Shown here one piece after another: positions 52,159 to 60,895 of a DNA stretch of 64,000 nucleotides. Below the pieces are notes generated by a model. It worked only from the letters and a program-made list of their open reading frames with translations, did not search any database and was not told the DNA's origin. Both the position numbers and the translations under genes were made by a program. Positions within the stretch are counted from its first letter, which is position 1; the number at the start of each line of letters is the position of its first letter. Source of the DNA: Candidatus Rubrivivax defluviihabitans (GTDB lineage: Bacteria; Pseudomonadota; Gammaproteobacteria; Burkholderiales; Burkholderiaceae_C); assembly GCA_016709385.1 (NCBI GenBank), contig JADJMW010000004.1:124001-188000 (forward strand), written 5' to 3'.

Positions 52159-52821
52159 ATGAACCTGAACGACGACTTCTCCCTGCGCATCGTGGCCCGC
52201 GCCGCCGATGCGGTATGGACGCCTTCACCGCTGCCCGGCGTCGAGCGGCGCATGCTCGACCGGGTGGGCGACGAAGTGGCGCGTGCCACCAGCCTGGTGC
52301 GCTATGCGCCCGGGTCGCGCTTCGACCGGCACGTGCATGGCGGCGGCGAGGAGATCCTGGTGCTCGAAGGCGTCTTCAGCGACGAGACCGGTGACCACCC
52401 GGCGGGCACCTACCTGCGCCATCCGCCCGGCAGCTCGCACGCGCCGTCTTCGCGCGAGGGCTGCCTGCTCTTCGTCAAGCTGCAGCAGTTCGACCCGGCC
52501 GATACGCGAAGCGTGCGCATCGACACCCGCTCCGCGCCCTGGCGCCGCGGGCTGGTGCCGGGCCTCGAGGTGATGCCGCTGCACTCGCACGACGGCGTCG
52601 ACACGGCGCTCGTGCGCTGGGCGCCGAAGACCCGCTTCAACCCGCACACGCATCCCGGCGGCGAGGAGATCCTGGTGCTGGACGGCGTCTTCAACGACGA
52701 AGGCGGGGCCTACGCGGCGGGCACCTGGCTGCGCAGCCCGCGCTGGAGTCGGCACACGCCGTACACCGGGCCGGAAGGCGCGCTGATCTACGTCAAGGTG
52801 GGTCATCTCGGCGCAGCCTGA
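52159..52821 (+). CDS. duplicated cupin protein, ChrR-like
   Basis: Protein of 220 residues with two cupin domains of the ChrR type. Each copy has the metal-binding pattern: RHVHGGGEEILVLEGVFSDE (about 57-76) and PHTHPGGEEILVLDGVFNDE (about 164-183), followed by GTYLRHPPGSSHAP and GTWLRSPRWSRHTP. ChrR-type cupins can act as anti-sigma factors, but the zinc-binding N-terminal domain and a sigma gene are missing here, so this is probably a stand-alone enzyme or sensor. The ATG at 52159 lacks a strong ribosome site. Confidence 0.85.
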   Translation: MNLNDDFSLRIVARAADAVWTPSPLPGVERRMLDRVGDEVARATSLVRYAPGSRFDRHVHGGGEEILVLEGVFSDETGDHPAGTYLRHPPGSSHAPSSREGCLLFVKLQQFDPADTRSVRIDTRSAPWRRGLVPGLEVMPLHSHDGVDTALVRWAPKTRFNPHTHPGGEEILVLDGVFNDEGGAYAAGTWLRSPRWSRHTPYTGPEGALIYVKVGHLGAA

Positions 52822-52837
52822 GGCGGCGGGCCGCTCA

Positions 52838-53103
52838 GAGCTTGTGAAGATGTGAATCGCACCCGCGCCGGGGTGGCCAACGGCCGTGGGCAAGGCGCGG
52901 CGCGCCGCCCATGTTTCGGACCTGGGCCAGCGGCGCAACGCGGCCCACGGCCCTTGGGTACCCCGGCCCGAAGGGTGAGGTCCCAGAAAGGGCCCACTCG
53001 TCGTTGCGAAGCTTCGCCGGGGCCCCACCCCGACTGTGCTTCGCGCCTAGATTGGGCCCTTTCTGGGGCCTCACGCGGGTGCAATTCATATCTTCACAAG
53101 CTC
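52838..53103. repeat. palindromic element with nested hairpins, second dispersed repeat
   Basis: Outer arms of about 30 bp (52838-52867 and 53074-53103) are inverted copies with few mismatches. Inside are further hairpins: 52882-52891 with 52943-52952, and 52983-52996 with 53053-53066 (14 bp perfect). It fills the gap between the convergent cupin and pyruvyl-transferase-like genes, and the stop of the latter begins right after the right arm. A 22-bp piece of the arm is also found at 31659-31680. It may serve as a terminator for both genes. Confidence 0.78.
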
Positions 53104-54315
53104 TCAGCCGAGCCACTGCCGGATGGCCTGGAAACCCCGCCGGCCCTCGCGCACAAGGTCCTTAGCCCGAGCCTGCAGGCGCGCCGGGTCCACCGCCAGG
53201 GCCTGCTGGATGCCGCGCGCCGCCGCGCCGGGCTCGACGCTGCGCGGCACCTCGGGCAGATCCCAGGTTGCGGCGAAGGCCGCCGGCTTGTCGGCACACG
53301 CCGACCCATCGGCGTCGGCGGCCGGTCCGGGAAGCCGCAGGTTGACGCGCGGCCGCGCAAAGGCCATGGCCACGATGCGCCCGTGCAGGCTGCTGCCGCA
53401 GTAGCCGCGGCTGTAGGCGACGAGCGCGCACAGGCTCCACAGGTCGAGCGACGCGAAGACATGCACCTGCGTCGGCGACAGCCGGGCGGCCAGGCGCCGC
53501 AAGGTGTCCAGGTCGTCGTGCCAGGGCGCGGCGCCGGCGCGGAACAGCACCACGCCCAGCCCTGCGGCGGTGGCCGCGCTCTCGACCTCGGCCGCCAGCC
53601 GGGCCAGCGTGGCGTCGTCGCCGAATTCGGCGCTGAACTGCAGCGCCAGGTAGCCGCGCGGGAAGCGGCTGCGCAGGGCGGCCACTTCGCCTTGGTTCGC
53701 CTGCGCCTGAATGCGCCGGCCGAACAGGTCGGCCACCATCACCGCGGGGTCCGGCATCAACTGCACCGGGACACCCGCGGCTCCGAGTTGCGCCAGCGTC
53801 AGCCGGTCGCGCACCGCGACGTGGTCGGCCGTGCGCAAGGCCGCAGCCACTTCCTCGCGCAGCGCCTTCTCGCAGCTGGCCAGCGCGACACCGCCGATCC
53901 CGGCGTGGATCACCCGCTCCACGCCGGGCAGGCGCTGGCGTGCAGCGGTGTACGGCGCCAGGGCAGCGGTACCCACCATGCGGCGCACCCATTGCCGCTG
54001 CTCGCGCGGCCGCCCCTGCAGGTAGGCCAGGGTGGCCTGCACCTGCCCCGTGGGCAGCAGCATGACCGCAGCCTGCCAGGCACTGCAGGTGAGGATCTCG
54101 CCGCCGACATGGACCAGCGCCGCATGGCGCTGGCCGGGCGCGGCGGCCAGATCGGCCAGCGCCTGCACGGCGTGGCCGCCATAGGGGCGCAAGTCACGTT
54201 GCGCCAGCCCGGCGCAGACCCACTCCCGCCCAGGCAACAGCGCCGCCACGACGTGCGGCAGCAGCAGGTCACCGAAGTTGTGGCGGTCGAAGGCGCCGAA
54301 CAGGATGCTGGACAT
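53104..54315 (-). CDS. polysaccharide pyruvyl transferase family protein
   Basis: Glycosyl-transferase-like fold protein of 403 residues. Family signs are ILFGAFDRHNFGDLLLPHV at the N-terminus, HVGGEILTCSAW, VAVRDRLTLAQLGAAGVPV with LMPDPAVMVADLF, and CALVAYSRGYCGSSLHGRIV with the conserved Ser/His near the C-terminus. Members add pyruvate ketals to exopolysaccharide sugars or act in S-layer anchoring. No polysaccharide genes are near. The ATG at 54315 is preferred to a frame open 17 codons upstream. It follows the nitroreductase gene by 55 bp. Confidence 0.82.
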   Translation of the reverse strand: MSSILFGAFDRHNFGDLLLPHVVAALLPGREWVCAGLAQRDLRPYGGHAVQALADLAAAPGQRHAALVHVGGEILTCSAWQAAVMLLPTGQVQATLAYLQGRPREQRQWVRRMVGTAALAPYTAARQRLPGVERVIHAGIGGVALASCEKALREEVAAALRTADHVAVRDRLTLAQLGAAGVPVQLMPDPAVMVADLFGRRIQAQANQGEVAALRSRFPRGYLALQFSAEFGDDATLARLAAEVESAATAAGLGVVLFRAGAAPWHDDLDTLRRLAARLSPTQVHVFASLDLWSLCALVAYSRGYCGSSLHGRIVAMAFARPRVNLRLPGPAADADGSACADKPAAFAATWDLPEVPRSVEPGAAARGIQQALAVDPARLQARAKDLVREGRRGFQAIRQWLG

Positions 54316-54370
54316 GCCGGTGTGGCGCCGCGGCGACTCTGACCGCGTCGCGGCCCCGAGCGGCACGCTG

Positions 54371-55027
54371 TCAGGGAGCGGCTTCTCCGGGCAGGCCGAC
54401 GGTCTGTGCCAGCAGCAGTTGCAGCTCGTTGCCCAGCGCCATGGCGCGCGCCAGCGCGTCGCGGTCGAACCAGGCGCGGATCACCGTGGCCAGGCCGGCC
54501 GAGGCGCAGCAGAGATACACGTTTTGCGCCATCGCGCCCGCGGCGGCGTAGGCATAGGCTTCGCGCATCGCCGCCGGCACCAGGCGCATGCGCGCGTGGT
54601 CGGCCACGTAGACCAGGTCCAGCGGCGCGGTGTCGACGAAGTCCTGGTAACCGGTGACGCGGCGCACGTCGGTGGCGGCGGCGAGCTGCAGTTCGTGCAT
54701 CGCCGGCTCGTAGCGGAACAGCCCCTGGGGCATCGCCACGTAGACCAGCACCTCCTGGGCATTCATGGCGCTGGGCGCCGTGCGGCCGCCCAGGGTCGGG
54801 CGGTTGATGCCGGCCGCGGCCCACAGCAGGTCGGAGAGCTGCTGCTTGCGCAGCGCCTTGGGCGCGAACTCGCGTTGCGACTGGCGTTGGCGCAACGCTT
54901 CCATCAGCGGCAGGCCGCCGCTGCGCCGCGGCGGGGGCAAGGGCATGGTGGTCGTGGCGTCGCCGATCGGTGGCTGCGGTTTGAGCTGGCCCATCAGGCC
55001 CAGCGCCAGCTTGGTCAGGGTGTTCAT
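54371..55027 (-). CDS. nitroreductase family protein, SagB/ThcOx-like
   Basis: FMN-dependent oxidoreductase of 218 residues. The FMN-binding start RQRQSQREFAPKALRKQQLS, DLLWAAAGINRPTLGGRTAPS with AMNAQEVLVYVAM, and the dimer part AAGAMAQNVYLCCASAGLAT are typical of small nitroreductases of the SagB-like group. SagB proteins oxidise azolines in modified peptides, but no cyclodehydratase or precursor peptide is nearby, so a simple redox role is more likely. An N-terminal 40-residue extension is Pro-rich. It follows the haem-binding gene by 68 bp. Confidence 0.82.
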   Translation of the reverse strand: MNTLTKLALGLMGQLKPQPPIGDATTTMPLPPPRRSGGLPLMEALRQRQSQREFAPKALRKQQLSDLLWAAAGINRPTLGGRTAPSAMNAQEVLVYVAMPQGLFRYEPAMHELQLAAATDVRRVTGYQDFVDTAPLDLVYVADHARMRLVPAAMREAYAYAAAGAMAQNVYLCCASAGLATVIRAWFDRDALARAMALGNELQLLLAQTVGLPGEAAP

Positions 55028-55095
55028 GGCGCGGCCCCCCCTCTTGCTGCGTCGATGTGCCGTGGGCCGGCGTTGGCGGCCGCACGGGTCGCCAA

Positions 55096-55602
55096 CTACA
55101 TTTCGATTTCGTCCCGGATCGCGGAGATGCCGGCCTTGGCGCAGTTGTCGTCGGCGTCCCCGCTGGGGGCGCCCGAAACGCCGATGCCGCCGACGATGGA
55201 GCCGCCGGCTTCGATGACCATGCCGCCGCCCAGGCCCACGAAACGCGGCAGGTCGCGCAGGCCCGAGCTGGGCTGGCCGGCCTGCGAGGCACGCGCCAGA
55301 TCGGTGGTCGACGTGCGGAAGCTCACCGCCGTCCAGGCCTTGTTGGTGGCGGTCTCGGGCGTGTGGGCACCGGCGAAGCGGTCGCGGATCAGGGTCTGCT
55401 CCAGGCCGGAACGGTCGACCACGGCCACCGCGACCTGGTAACCCTGACGGCGGCATTCCGCCAGCGCCGCCTGCGTGGCTTTCAACGCTGCTTCGGGCGT
55501 CAGCACCCGGAGGGCGAAGGTGCCGGCGGCGCCCTGCGCCAGGGCGGCGGAAGCGAAGGCGAGGCTGGCGGAGGCCAGTACGCAAACGGGGATCAGCTTC
55601 AT
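55096..55602 (-). CDS. exported GlcG/HbpS family haem-binding protein
   Basis: Periplasmic protein of 168 residues. Signal peptide: VCVLASASLAFASAALAQG. The mature part is a GlcG/HbpS (DUF336) fold: AALKATQAALAECRRQGYQ, VAVAVVDRSGLEQTLIRD, AGAHTPETATNKAWTAVSFR and GGIGVSGAPSGDADDNCAKA. Homologues bind haem or are found in glycolate loci. The ATG at 55602 has GGAAA upstream; a start four codons earlier is possible. It precedes the nitroreductase on the same strand. Confidence 0.85.
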   Translation of the reverse strand: MKLIPVCVLASASLAFASAALAQGAAGTFALRVLTPEAALKATQAALAECRRQGYQVAVAVVDRSGLEQTLIRDRFAGAHTPETATNKAWTAVSFRTSTTDLARASQAGQPSSGLRDLPRFVGLGGGMVIEAGGSIVGGIGVSGAPSGDADDNCAKAGISAIRDEIEM

Positions 55603-55716
55603 GGCAATTTCCATGGCAGTGGATGAAACAGGCGGTGATCTTGCGCCGGCCTCGCCGGTGCCGGTTTGCGATCCGTCAAGCCGGCGCGCTCGAATCTCGA
55701 GCACTGGCGCCGCGGC

Positions 55717-56643
55717 TCAGGCGTCCTGCAACACGTCGTCCCGGCGCGCCAGCGCACCGGCGGCGAGCAACTCGGCCACCAGGCGCTCGGCGAAGGCCGT
55801 CATCGTGCCTTCGGGCCGGTCCAGCCGTTGCCAGATCGTGCGGCACAGCTCGGTCGCGGTGAACCAGCGCAGGAAGTCGGCCCAGGGCTGCTGCCGTTCC
55901 TCCATCAGGTGGTATTTCACCAGGACCTTGGCTGCGTGCCGGGCATGGCGGGCGGGGTCGCTGCGGAAGGAATCCAGCCGCCGCCATGCACGCTGCAGCG
56001 CGCCGTCGACGTCACCGAAGGGTGTGCCGTGGCCGGGGATCACCCAGTGCACGCCGAGCGACCCGATGAGGTCGAGCACGTGCGCCACTTCGTCGAAGGC
56101 GTCCTCGCCCTCCAGTTCGGGGAAGACGACGCCGAAGCCGTTTTCCCACAGCGCGTCGGCACTGATGAGCACGCCGGCCTGGTCGTCGAAGAGCACCAGC
56201 GAATGCGGGTCGTGACCGGGTGCGGCCAATGCGTGCCAGCGGCGGCGGCCGGCTTGCAGCACCTGGCCGGGTTCCATGCGCGCGTCGGGCACGAAGCGTT
56301 CGCACTGCTGGCCGGTGGGGCGATAGCTCAGGGTCTGTTCGTCCCAGGCCCGCGCCGCGTCCCAGTGGCCGGGCGGAATGTGGATGCGGCAGCCGAAGGC
56401 GCGCTGCACCGCGGCGTTGCCGCCGCAGTGGTCGGAATGCAGGTGGGTGTTGAGCAGCCCTGCCAGCGGCTCGCCGCGCAGCGCGTGGCGCACCAGGGCC
56501 ACGGTCTGCCCGGCGTGCCGCACGTGGCCGCTGTCGACGAGCCAGGCCGGGCTGCCTTCGCTGCCGTGCAGCAGCACGTTGTTCGACGACAGCCAGCCGC
56601 GTTCCAGAAGGGTCAGGCCGTGCAGGGCGGGGGCGGCGGGCAT
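55717..56643 (-). CDS. MBL-fold metallo-hydrolase
   Basis: Metallo-beta-lactamase-fold hydrolase of 308 residues. Zinc ligands: NTHLHSDHCGGN (HxHxDH), His in AAPGHDPHSLVLFDD, Asp in LISADALWENGFG and His in WVIPGHGTPFGD. A helical C-terminal domain (LVKYHLMEERQQPWADFLRW, RLVAELLAAGAL) is like that of LACTB2 or thioesterase-type MBL proteins. The start is unclear: MPAAPALHG at 56643 fits best, but the frame is open to 56712. The substrate is not known. Confidence 0.82.
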   Translation of the reverse strand: MPAAPALHGLTLLERGWLSSNNVLLHGSEGSPAWLVDSGHVRHAGQTVALVRHALRGEPLAGLLNTHLHSDHCGGNAAVQRAFGCRIHIPPGHWDAARAWDEQTLSYRPTGQQCERFVPDARMEPGQVLQAGRRRWHALAAPGHDPHSLVLFDDQAGVLISADALWENGFGVVFPELEGEDAFDEVAHVLDLIGSLGVHWVIPGHGTPFGDVDGALQRAWRRLDSFRSDPARHARHAAKVLVKYHLMEERQQPWADFLRWFTATELCRTIWQRLDRPEGTMTAFAERLVAELLAAGALARRDDVLQDA

Positions 56644-56853
56644 GGGCGGGGCGGCCTTTCGTCGATGGGGCAGACGCCGATTCTTGCCCATCGTGTGGTC
56701 TCGAGGCTGCATCGTCGAGCCTGCAGCTCACCCTGCGGGCAAGGGTGGGGCGCTGCGACAATCCCGGTCCAGCCACCGTGCCGCCCCGGCCATGACCTTC
56801 GACGCTCCCGCCCGCCACTGCACGACCCTGCGGCCGACCGGCCCGCGACAGCC

Positions 56854-57432
56854 ATGAACAAGGCCTTCGTGCGCGAGGACGCGGCATCGGCCGACGCCGA
56901 CGACGAAGAGGCGCCCGGCCTGCCGCCGCTGCCGGTCGGCACGCGCAACTACCTCACGCCGCAGGGCTGGCGCCGGTTGCGCGAGGAATTGATGAACCTG
57001 CTCGACGTGGAGCGGCCGAAGATCGTCGAGGTCGTCTCGTGGGCCGCCAAGAACGGTGACCGTTCGGAAAACGGCGACTATCTCTACGGCAAGAAGCGGC
57101 TGCGCGAGATCGACCGCCGCATCCGCTTCCTCACCCGGCGATTGGACATCGCCGAAGTCGCCGACCCCTCGCTGCACCACGGCACGGACCAGGTCTTCTT
57201 CGGCGCCACGGTGACCTACGCCAACGCCGCGGGCGAGGAGCGCACGGTCACCATCAAGGGCATCGACGAGGCCGACAGCCTGCGCGGCGAGGTGAGCTGG
57301 ATCTCGCCCATCGCGCGCGCCCTGCTGAAGGCGCGCGAGGGCGACCAGGTGCAACTGGTGTCGCCCGGCGGGGTGGAAAGAATCGAGGTCCTGGCGGTGC
57401 GCTACCCCGCGCCCGGTCAGGAGAACCGGTAG
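56854..57432 (+). CDS. greB: transcription elongation factor GreB
   Basis: RNA polymerase cleavage factor of 192 residues that rescues backtracked complexes. The coiled coil carries the acidic tip in NGDRSENGDYLYGKKRLREI, and the C-terminal globular part has GATVTYANAAGEERTVTIKG, SWISPIARALL and GDQVQLVSPGG. It is longer than E. coli GreB (158) because of an acidic N-terminal extension of about 30 residues. It overlaps the convergent spoT gene by 16 bp. Confidence 0.92.
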   Translation: MNKAFVREDAASADADDEEAPGLPPLPVGTRNYLTPQGWRRLREELMNLLDVERPKIVEVVSWAAKNGDRSENGDYLYGKKRLREIDRRIRFLTRRLDIAEVADPSLHHGTDQVFFGATVTYANAAGEERTVTIKGIDEADSLRGEVSWISPIARALLKAREGDQVQLVSPGGVERIEVLAVRYPAPGQENR

Positions 57433-59717
57433 CGCGAAACGCGCTGCACCACGGGTTGGCGGCGCAGCGTGCGCAGCACTTCGGCCAGGTGCACGCGGTC
57501 GCGCACGCTGATGAGCAGGCGCAGCTCGACCGTCTCCTCGGCCGGTTCGGGGTCCATGTCGAGGTGGATGATGTCGGCCTCGGCCGTGCTCACGCCGGCG
57601 GCCACCTGCGCCAGCACACCCTTGCCGTTCTTCACCAGCACGAAGACGCTGGTCTCGAAGCTGCGTGTCAGCTCCTCGGCCCATTCCACCTGCATCCAGC
57701 GTTCGCTGTCGCGTTCGAACAGCCGCTTGCCGGTGGGGCATTCGGCAGTGTGCACGAGCAGGCCTTCGCCGCGGCCCAGGTAGCCCACGATGGCGTCGCC
57801 GGGAATCGGCCGGCAGCAGGTGGCGAGCTGGATCGAATTGCCTTCGCTGCCGTCGACGAACACCACGCCCTGCGTGGGCGTGCTGTCGTCCTGGGTGTAG
57901 CGGCCGAGTGTGAGCGTCACCGCGTCGGGCTTGATGCCGCGTTCGGCCATCATCTGCGCCAGCCGCTTGGCCACGATGATGGCGATCTTGCGGCCCAGGC
58001 CGATGTCCACCAGCAGCTCGCCGCGGTTGCGGTTGCCGCTCCACTTCGTGAGCTGTTGCCACAGCGCCTGCGCATCGGCGTCGCTCGGGTCGCTGGTCGG
58101 CAGTTGCAGGCCTTCGGCGCGCAGGGCCTGGGCCAGCATCTTCTCGCCCAGGCTGCGCGACTCGTCGGTCTCCATGTTCTTCAGGTAGTGGCGGATCTTG
58201 GAGCGCGCGCGCCCGCTGCGCACCATGCTCAGCCAGGCCGGGTTGGGCCGGGCGCCGGGGGCCGTGATGATCTCGACCACGTCGCCGCTCTTCAGCTCGG
58301 TGCGCAGCGCCACCGGCTCGCCGTTGATCCGGGCCGCCACCATGTGTTGGCCCACGTCGGAGTGGATGGCGTAGGCAAAGTCCACCGCCGTGGCGCCGCG
58401 CGGCAGCGCCAGGATCTTGCTGCGCGGCGTGAAGACGTAGACCGCGTCGGGGTAGAGGTCGACCTTGACATGCTCCAGGAATTCGGCCGAGTCGTTGGTC
58501 TCGACCTGGATGTCGAGCAGGCTTTGCAGCCACAACGTGGAAAAACGCTGCGCGTCGGCGGCGCTGCCGCCCTTGCCGTCGCCCTTGCCGCCGCTCTTGT
58601 ACAGCCAGTGCGCGGCAATGCCCTTTTCGGCCACCGCGTGCATGGCCTCGGTGCGCACCTGGAATTCCACCGCCGTGCCCAGCGGGCTGACCAGCGTGGT
58701 GTGCAGGCTCTGGTAGCCATTGGCCTTGGGGATGGCGATGTAGTCCTTGAAGCGGCCCGGCACCGGCTTGTACAGCTGGTGCAGCACGCCCAGGGCGATG
58801 TAGCAGTCGGTGAGCGTGGGCACGACGAGGCGGAAGCCGAAGATGTCGTTCACCTGCGCGAAGCCGGCGTGCTTCTCACGCATCTTGGCGTAGATCGACT
58901 GGATGGTCTTTTCGCGCCCGGAGACCTGCACCTTGAGCTTCTGCTGGGCGAAGGCCTTCTCCACGTCCTTCTGCACGCGGTCGACGATGTCGCGCCGGTG
59001 GCCGCGCGCGCGCTGCACGGCCTTGGCCAGTGCGGCGTGGCGCCAGGGGTGCAGCAGTTGGAAGCACAGCTCCAGCAGTTCGCGATAGGTCTGGTTCAGG
59101 CCCAGCCGGTGCGCGATGGGGGCGTAGATGTCGCCCGTCTCGCGCGCGATGCGCTGGCGGCGCTCGGGCGCCATGGCCTGCATGGTGCGCATGTTGTGCA
59201 AGCGGTCGGCCAGCTTGATGAGGATGATGCGCACGTCGCGCGCCATCGCCAGCAGCATCTTGCGGAAGCTCTCGGCCTGGCTTTCCTCGCGCGTGTTGAA
59301 CTGCAGCTTGTCGAGCTTGGTCAGGCCGTCGACCAGGTCGGCGGTGGCGGCACCGAACTTCTCGATCAGCTCGGTCTTGCTGACGCCGCAGTCCTCGATC
59401 GTGTCGTGCATCAGCGCGGCCATGATGGCCTGCGCGTCGAGCTTCCACTCGGCACACAGGCCGGCCACCGCGATCGGGTGCGTGATGTAGGGCTGGCCAT
59501 TGGCGCGAAACTGCCCCAGATGGGCCTGGTCGGCGAATTTGTAGGCCTCGCGCACCAGCTTGAGGTCGCCCTTGGGCAAATAGCTCAGGCGGTCAGCCAG
59601 CGCGTCGAAGGACGACACCTCGGCTGCCGGCGGCGGGTCGCGCTGCACCAGTGGCGCGCGGTGCAGCCCGTGCAGGGCGGCAGGCAACAGTTCGGCGGCC
59701 AGGGAACGCAGGCTCAT
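57417..59717 (-). CDS. spoT: bifunctional (p)ppGpp synthetase/hydrolase SpoT
   Basis: Stringent-response enzyme of 766 residues. The HD hydrolase domain has YITHPIAVAGLCAEW and ALMHDTIEDCGV; the synthetase domain has FGFRLVVPTLTDCYIALGVL and GRFKDYIAIPKANGYQSLHT, which looks intact. TGS (VFTPRSKILALPRGATAVDF, AYAIHSDVG), a helical domain with CCRPIPGDAIVGYLGRGEG, and a C-terminal ACT domain follow. Both active sites appear complete, so it should make and degrade (p)ppGpp. It lies 112 bp after rpoZ. Confidence 0.93.
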   Translation of the reverse strand: MSLRSLAAELLPAALHGLHRAPLVQRDPPPAAEVSSFDALADRLSYLPKGDLKLVREAYKFADQAHLGQFRANGQPYITHPIAVAGLCAEWKLDAQAIMAALMHDTIEDCGVSKTELIEKFGAATADLVDGLTKLDKLQFNTREESQAESFRKMLLAMARDVRIILIKLADRLHNMRTMQAMAPERRQRIARETGDIYAPIAHRLGLNQTYRELLELCFQLLHPWRHAALAKAVQRARGHRRDIVDRVQKDVEKAFAQQKLKVQVSGREKTIQSIYAKMREKHAGFAQVNDIFGFRLVVPTLTDCYIALGVLHQLYKPVPGRFKDYIAIPKANGYQSLHTTLVSPLGTAVEFQVRTEAMHAVAEKGIAAHWLYKSGGKGDGKGGSAADAQRFSTLWLQSLLDIQVETNDSAEFLEHVKVDLYPDAVYVFTPRSKILALPRGATAVDFAYAIHSDVGQHMVAARINGEPVALRTELKSGDVVEIITAPGARPNPAWLSMVRSGRARSKIRHYLKNMETDESRSLGEKMLAQALRAEGLQLPTSDPSDADAQALWQQLTKWSGNRNRGELLVDIGLGRKIAIIVAKRLAQMMAERGIKPDAVTLTLGRYTQDDSTPTQGVVFVDGSEGNSIQLATCCRPIPGDAIVGYLGRGEGLLVHTAECPTGKRLFERDSERWMQVEWAEELTRSFETSVFVLVKNGKGVLAQVAAGVSTAEADIIHLDMDPEPAEETVELRLLISVRDRVHLAEVLRTLRRQPVVQRVSRYRFS

Positions 59718-59770
59718 GGGCCGAATTTAGCGCGTCTGGGCGCCGGCCGCCGTGCTGCGCATCAAAGACA

Positions 59771-59804
59771 ACGGGCGCCGTGCCATGACAGCACCGGCGC
59801 CCGT
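59771..59804 (-). terminator. rho-independent terminator-like hairpin after rpoZ
   Basis: A perfect 10-bp stem (59771-59780 with 59795-59804) is followed on the minus strand by TTGTCTTTG. It lies 25 bp past the rpoZ stop and before spoT, so it could set the ratio of rpoZ to spoT transcripts. Confidence 0.6.
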
Positions 59805-59829
59805 GGGCGGAAAGCCCGAACTCAGCGCT

Positions 59830-60033
59830 TCAGGTCGGCACCTTGCGCAGCATCTCCAGGCCCACTTCGCCGGCGGCGATCTCGCGCAGCGCGGTCACGC
59901 CAGGCTTGTTCTTGGTCTCGATCTTGGGCGCGTGGCCCTGGCTGAGCATGCGCGCCCGATAGGTGGCGGCCAGCACGAGCTGGAAACGGTTCGGGATCTT
60001 CTGCAGGCAGTCTTCGACGGTGATGCGGGCCAT
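59830..60033 (-). CDS. rpoZ: RNA polymerase omega subunit
   Basis: Small subunit of RNA polymerase, 67 residues, the typical length in betaproteobacteria. Conserved sequence: MARITVEDCLQKIPNRFQLV, ATYRARMLSQG and KPGVTALREIAAGEVGLEML. It helps fold the beta-prime subunit and takes part in ppGpp binding, which fits its place between gmk and spoT. It starts 65 bp after gmk ends. Confidence 0.94.
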   Translation of the reverse strand: MARITVEDCLQKIPNRFQLVLAATYRARMLSQGHAPKIETKNKPGVTALREIAAGEVGLEMLRKVPT

Positions 60034-60098
60034 GGATGCCTTCGGTGGTGGATGTGTTGTGCGTGCGTCGACGGGGGGGTGTTCGAGCGGCTTCGGAT

Positions 60099-60719
60099 TC
60101 AGGCCAGACCCAGCGCGGCGAAGACCTGCGAGCGATTGCGCAACTGGGCGGCAAACTTCAGGCGCTGGGAGTGCACCACCGTCTTCAGGTCGAACAGCGC
60201 CGTCTCGAACAAAGCATTGATTATAACGAAGTCGAAGTGCCGGGCCTGCGCGACCTCTTCGTGCGCATTCTCCAGCCGCCGGGCGATGGTCTCGGGTCCG
60301 TCCTCGCCGCGGCGGTGCAGGCGCTGCGCCAGTTCGTCCCAGCTCGGCGGCAGGATGAAGATCAGCACCGCGTGCGCAAACAGCTGCTTGATCTGCAGCG
60401 CCCCCTGCCAGTCGATCTCGAGCACCACGTCCTGACCGCCCATGAGCCGCTGCTCGATGGCCTTGCGCGAGGTGCCGTAGAGGTTGCCGTGCACCTCGGC
60501 CCATTCGAAGAATTCGCCGCGCTCGACCATGGCGCGGAATTCGGGCTGGCCGACGAACCAGTATTCCCGGCCATCCTGTTCCTGCCCGCGCGGCGAGCGC
60601 GTGGTGTGCGACACCGAGACCGCGAGCCGCGAGTCGAGCTCCAGCAAGGCCTTGACCAGGCTGGACTTGCCCGCGCCGCTGGGCGCGGCGACACAGAAGA
60701 GGTTGCCGGGAGTTTCCAT
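60099..60719 (-). CDS. gmk: guanylate kinase
   Basis: Converts GMP to GDP with ATP; 206 residues. It has the P-loop FCVAAPSGAGKSSLVKALL, GMP-binding SVSHTTRSPRGQEQDGREYW, the lid region GTSRKAIEQRLMGGQDVVLE and FILPPSWDELAQRL. The ATG at 60719 is chosen; a longer open frame upstream lacks homology. It leads the gmk-rpoZ unit, tied to guanine nucleotide and ppGpp metabolism. Confidence 0.94.
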   Translation of the reverse strand: METPGNLFCVAAPSGAGKSSLVKALLELDSRLAVSVSHTTRSPRGQEQDGREYWFVGQPEFRAMVERGEFFEWAEVHGNLYGTSRKAIEQRLMGGQDVVLEIDWQGALQIKQLFAHAVLIFILPPSWDELAQRLHRRGEDGPETIARRLENAHEEVAQARHFDFVIINALFETALFDLKTVVHSQRLKFAAQLRNRSQVFAALGLA

Positions 60720-60836
60720 GCCCGGATTCTGGCGCATGCACCGGCCCGCAAGCTGCCGCCACGCGGCTGGCCTGCCTGCCGGGCTGAGCGCCGGCGAGCG
60801 ACAGGACGGGTACGGCGCCCGCGGGACAATGCGCCG

Positions 60837-60890
60837 ATGCGACTGCCGATGCGCCTGCCGATGCGACTGCCGATGCGACTGCCGATGACC
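60837..60890. repeat. 12-bp tandem repeat, about 4.5 copies
   Basis: The unit GATGCGACTGCC recurs from 60836 (one copy with GCGCCTGCC) until GATGACC. ATG triplets stand at 60837, 60849, 60861, 60873 and 60885. It lies just upstream of the DMT transporter start, in the region shared with the gmk promoter. Copy number may vary and could affect expression. Confidence 0.75.
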
Positions 60891-60895
60891 GATCC

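Noticed and set aside
54371..55602. Modified-peptide (TOMM) locus because of the SagB-like nitroreductase
   Set aside because: No cyclodehydratase, docking protein or Cys/Ser-rich precursor peptide is seen nearby.
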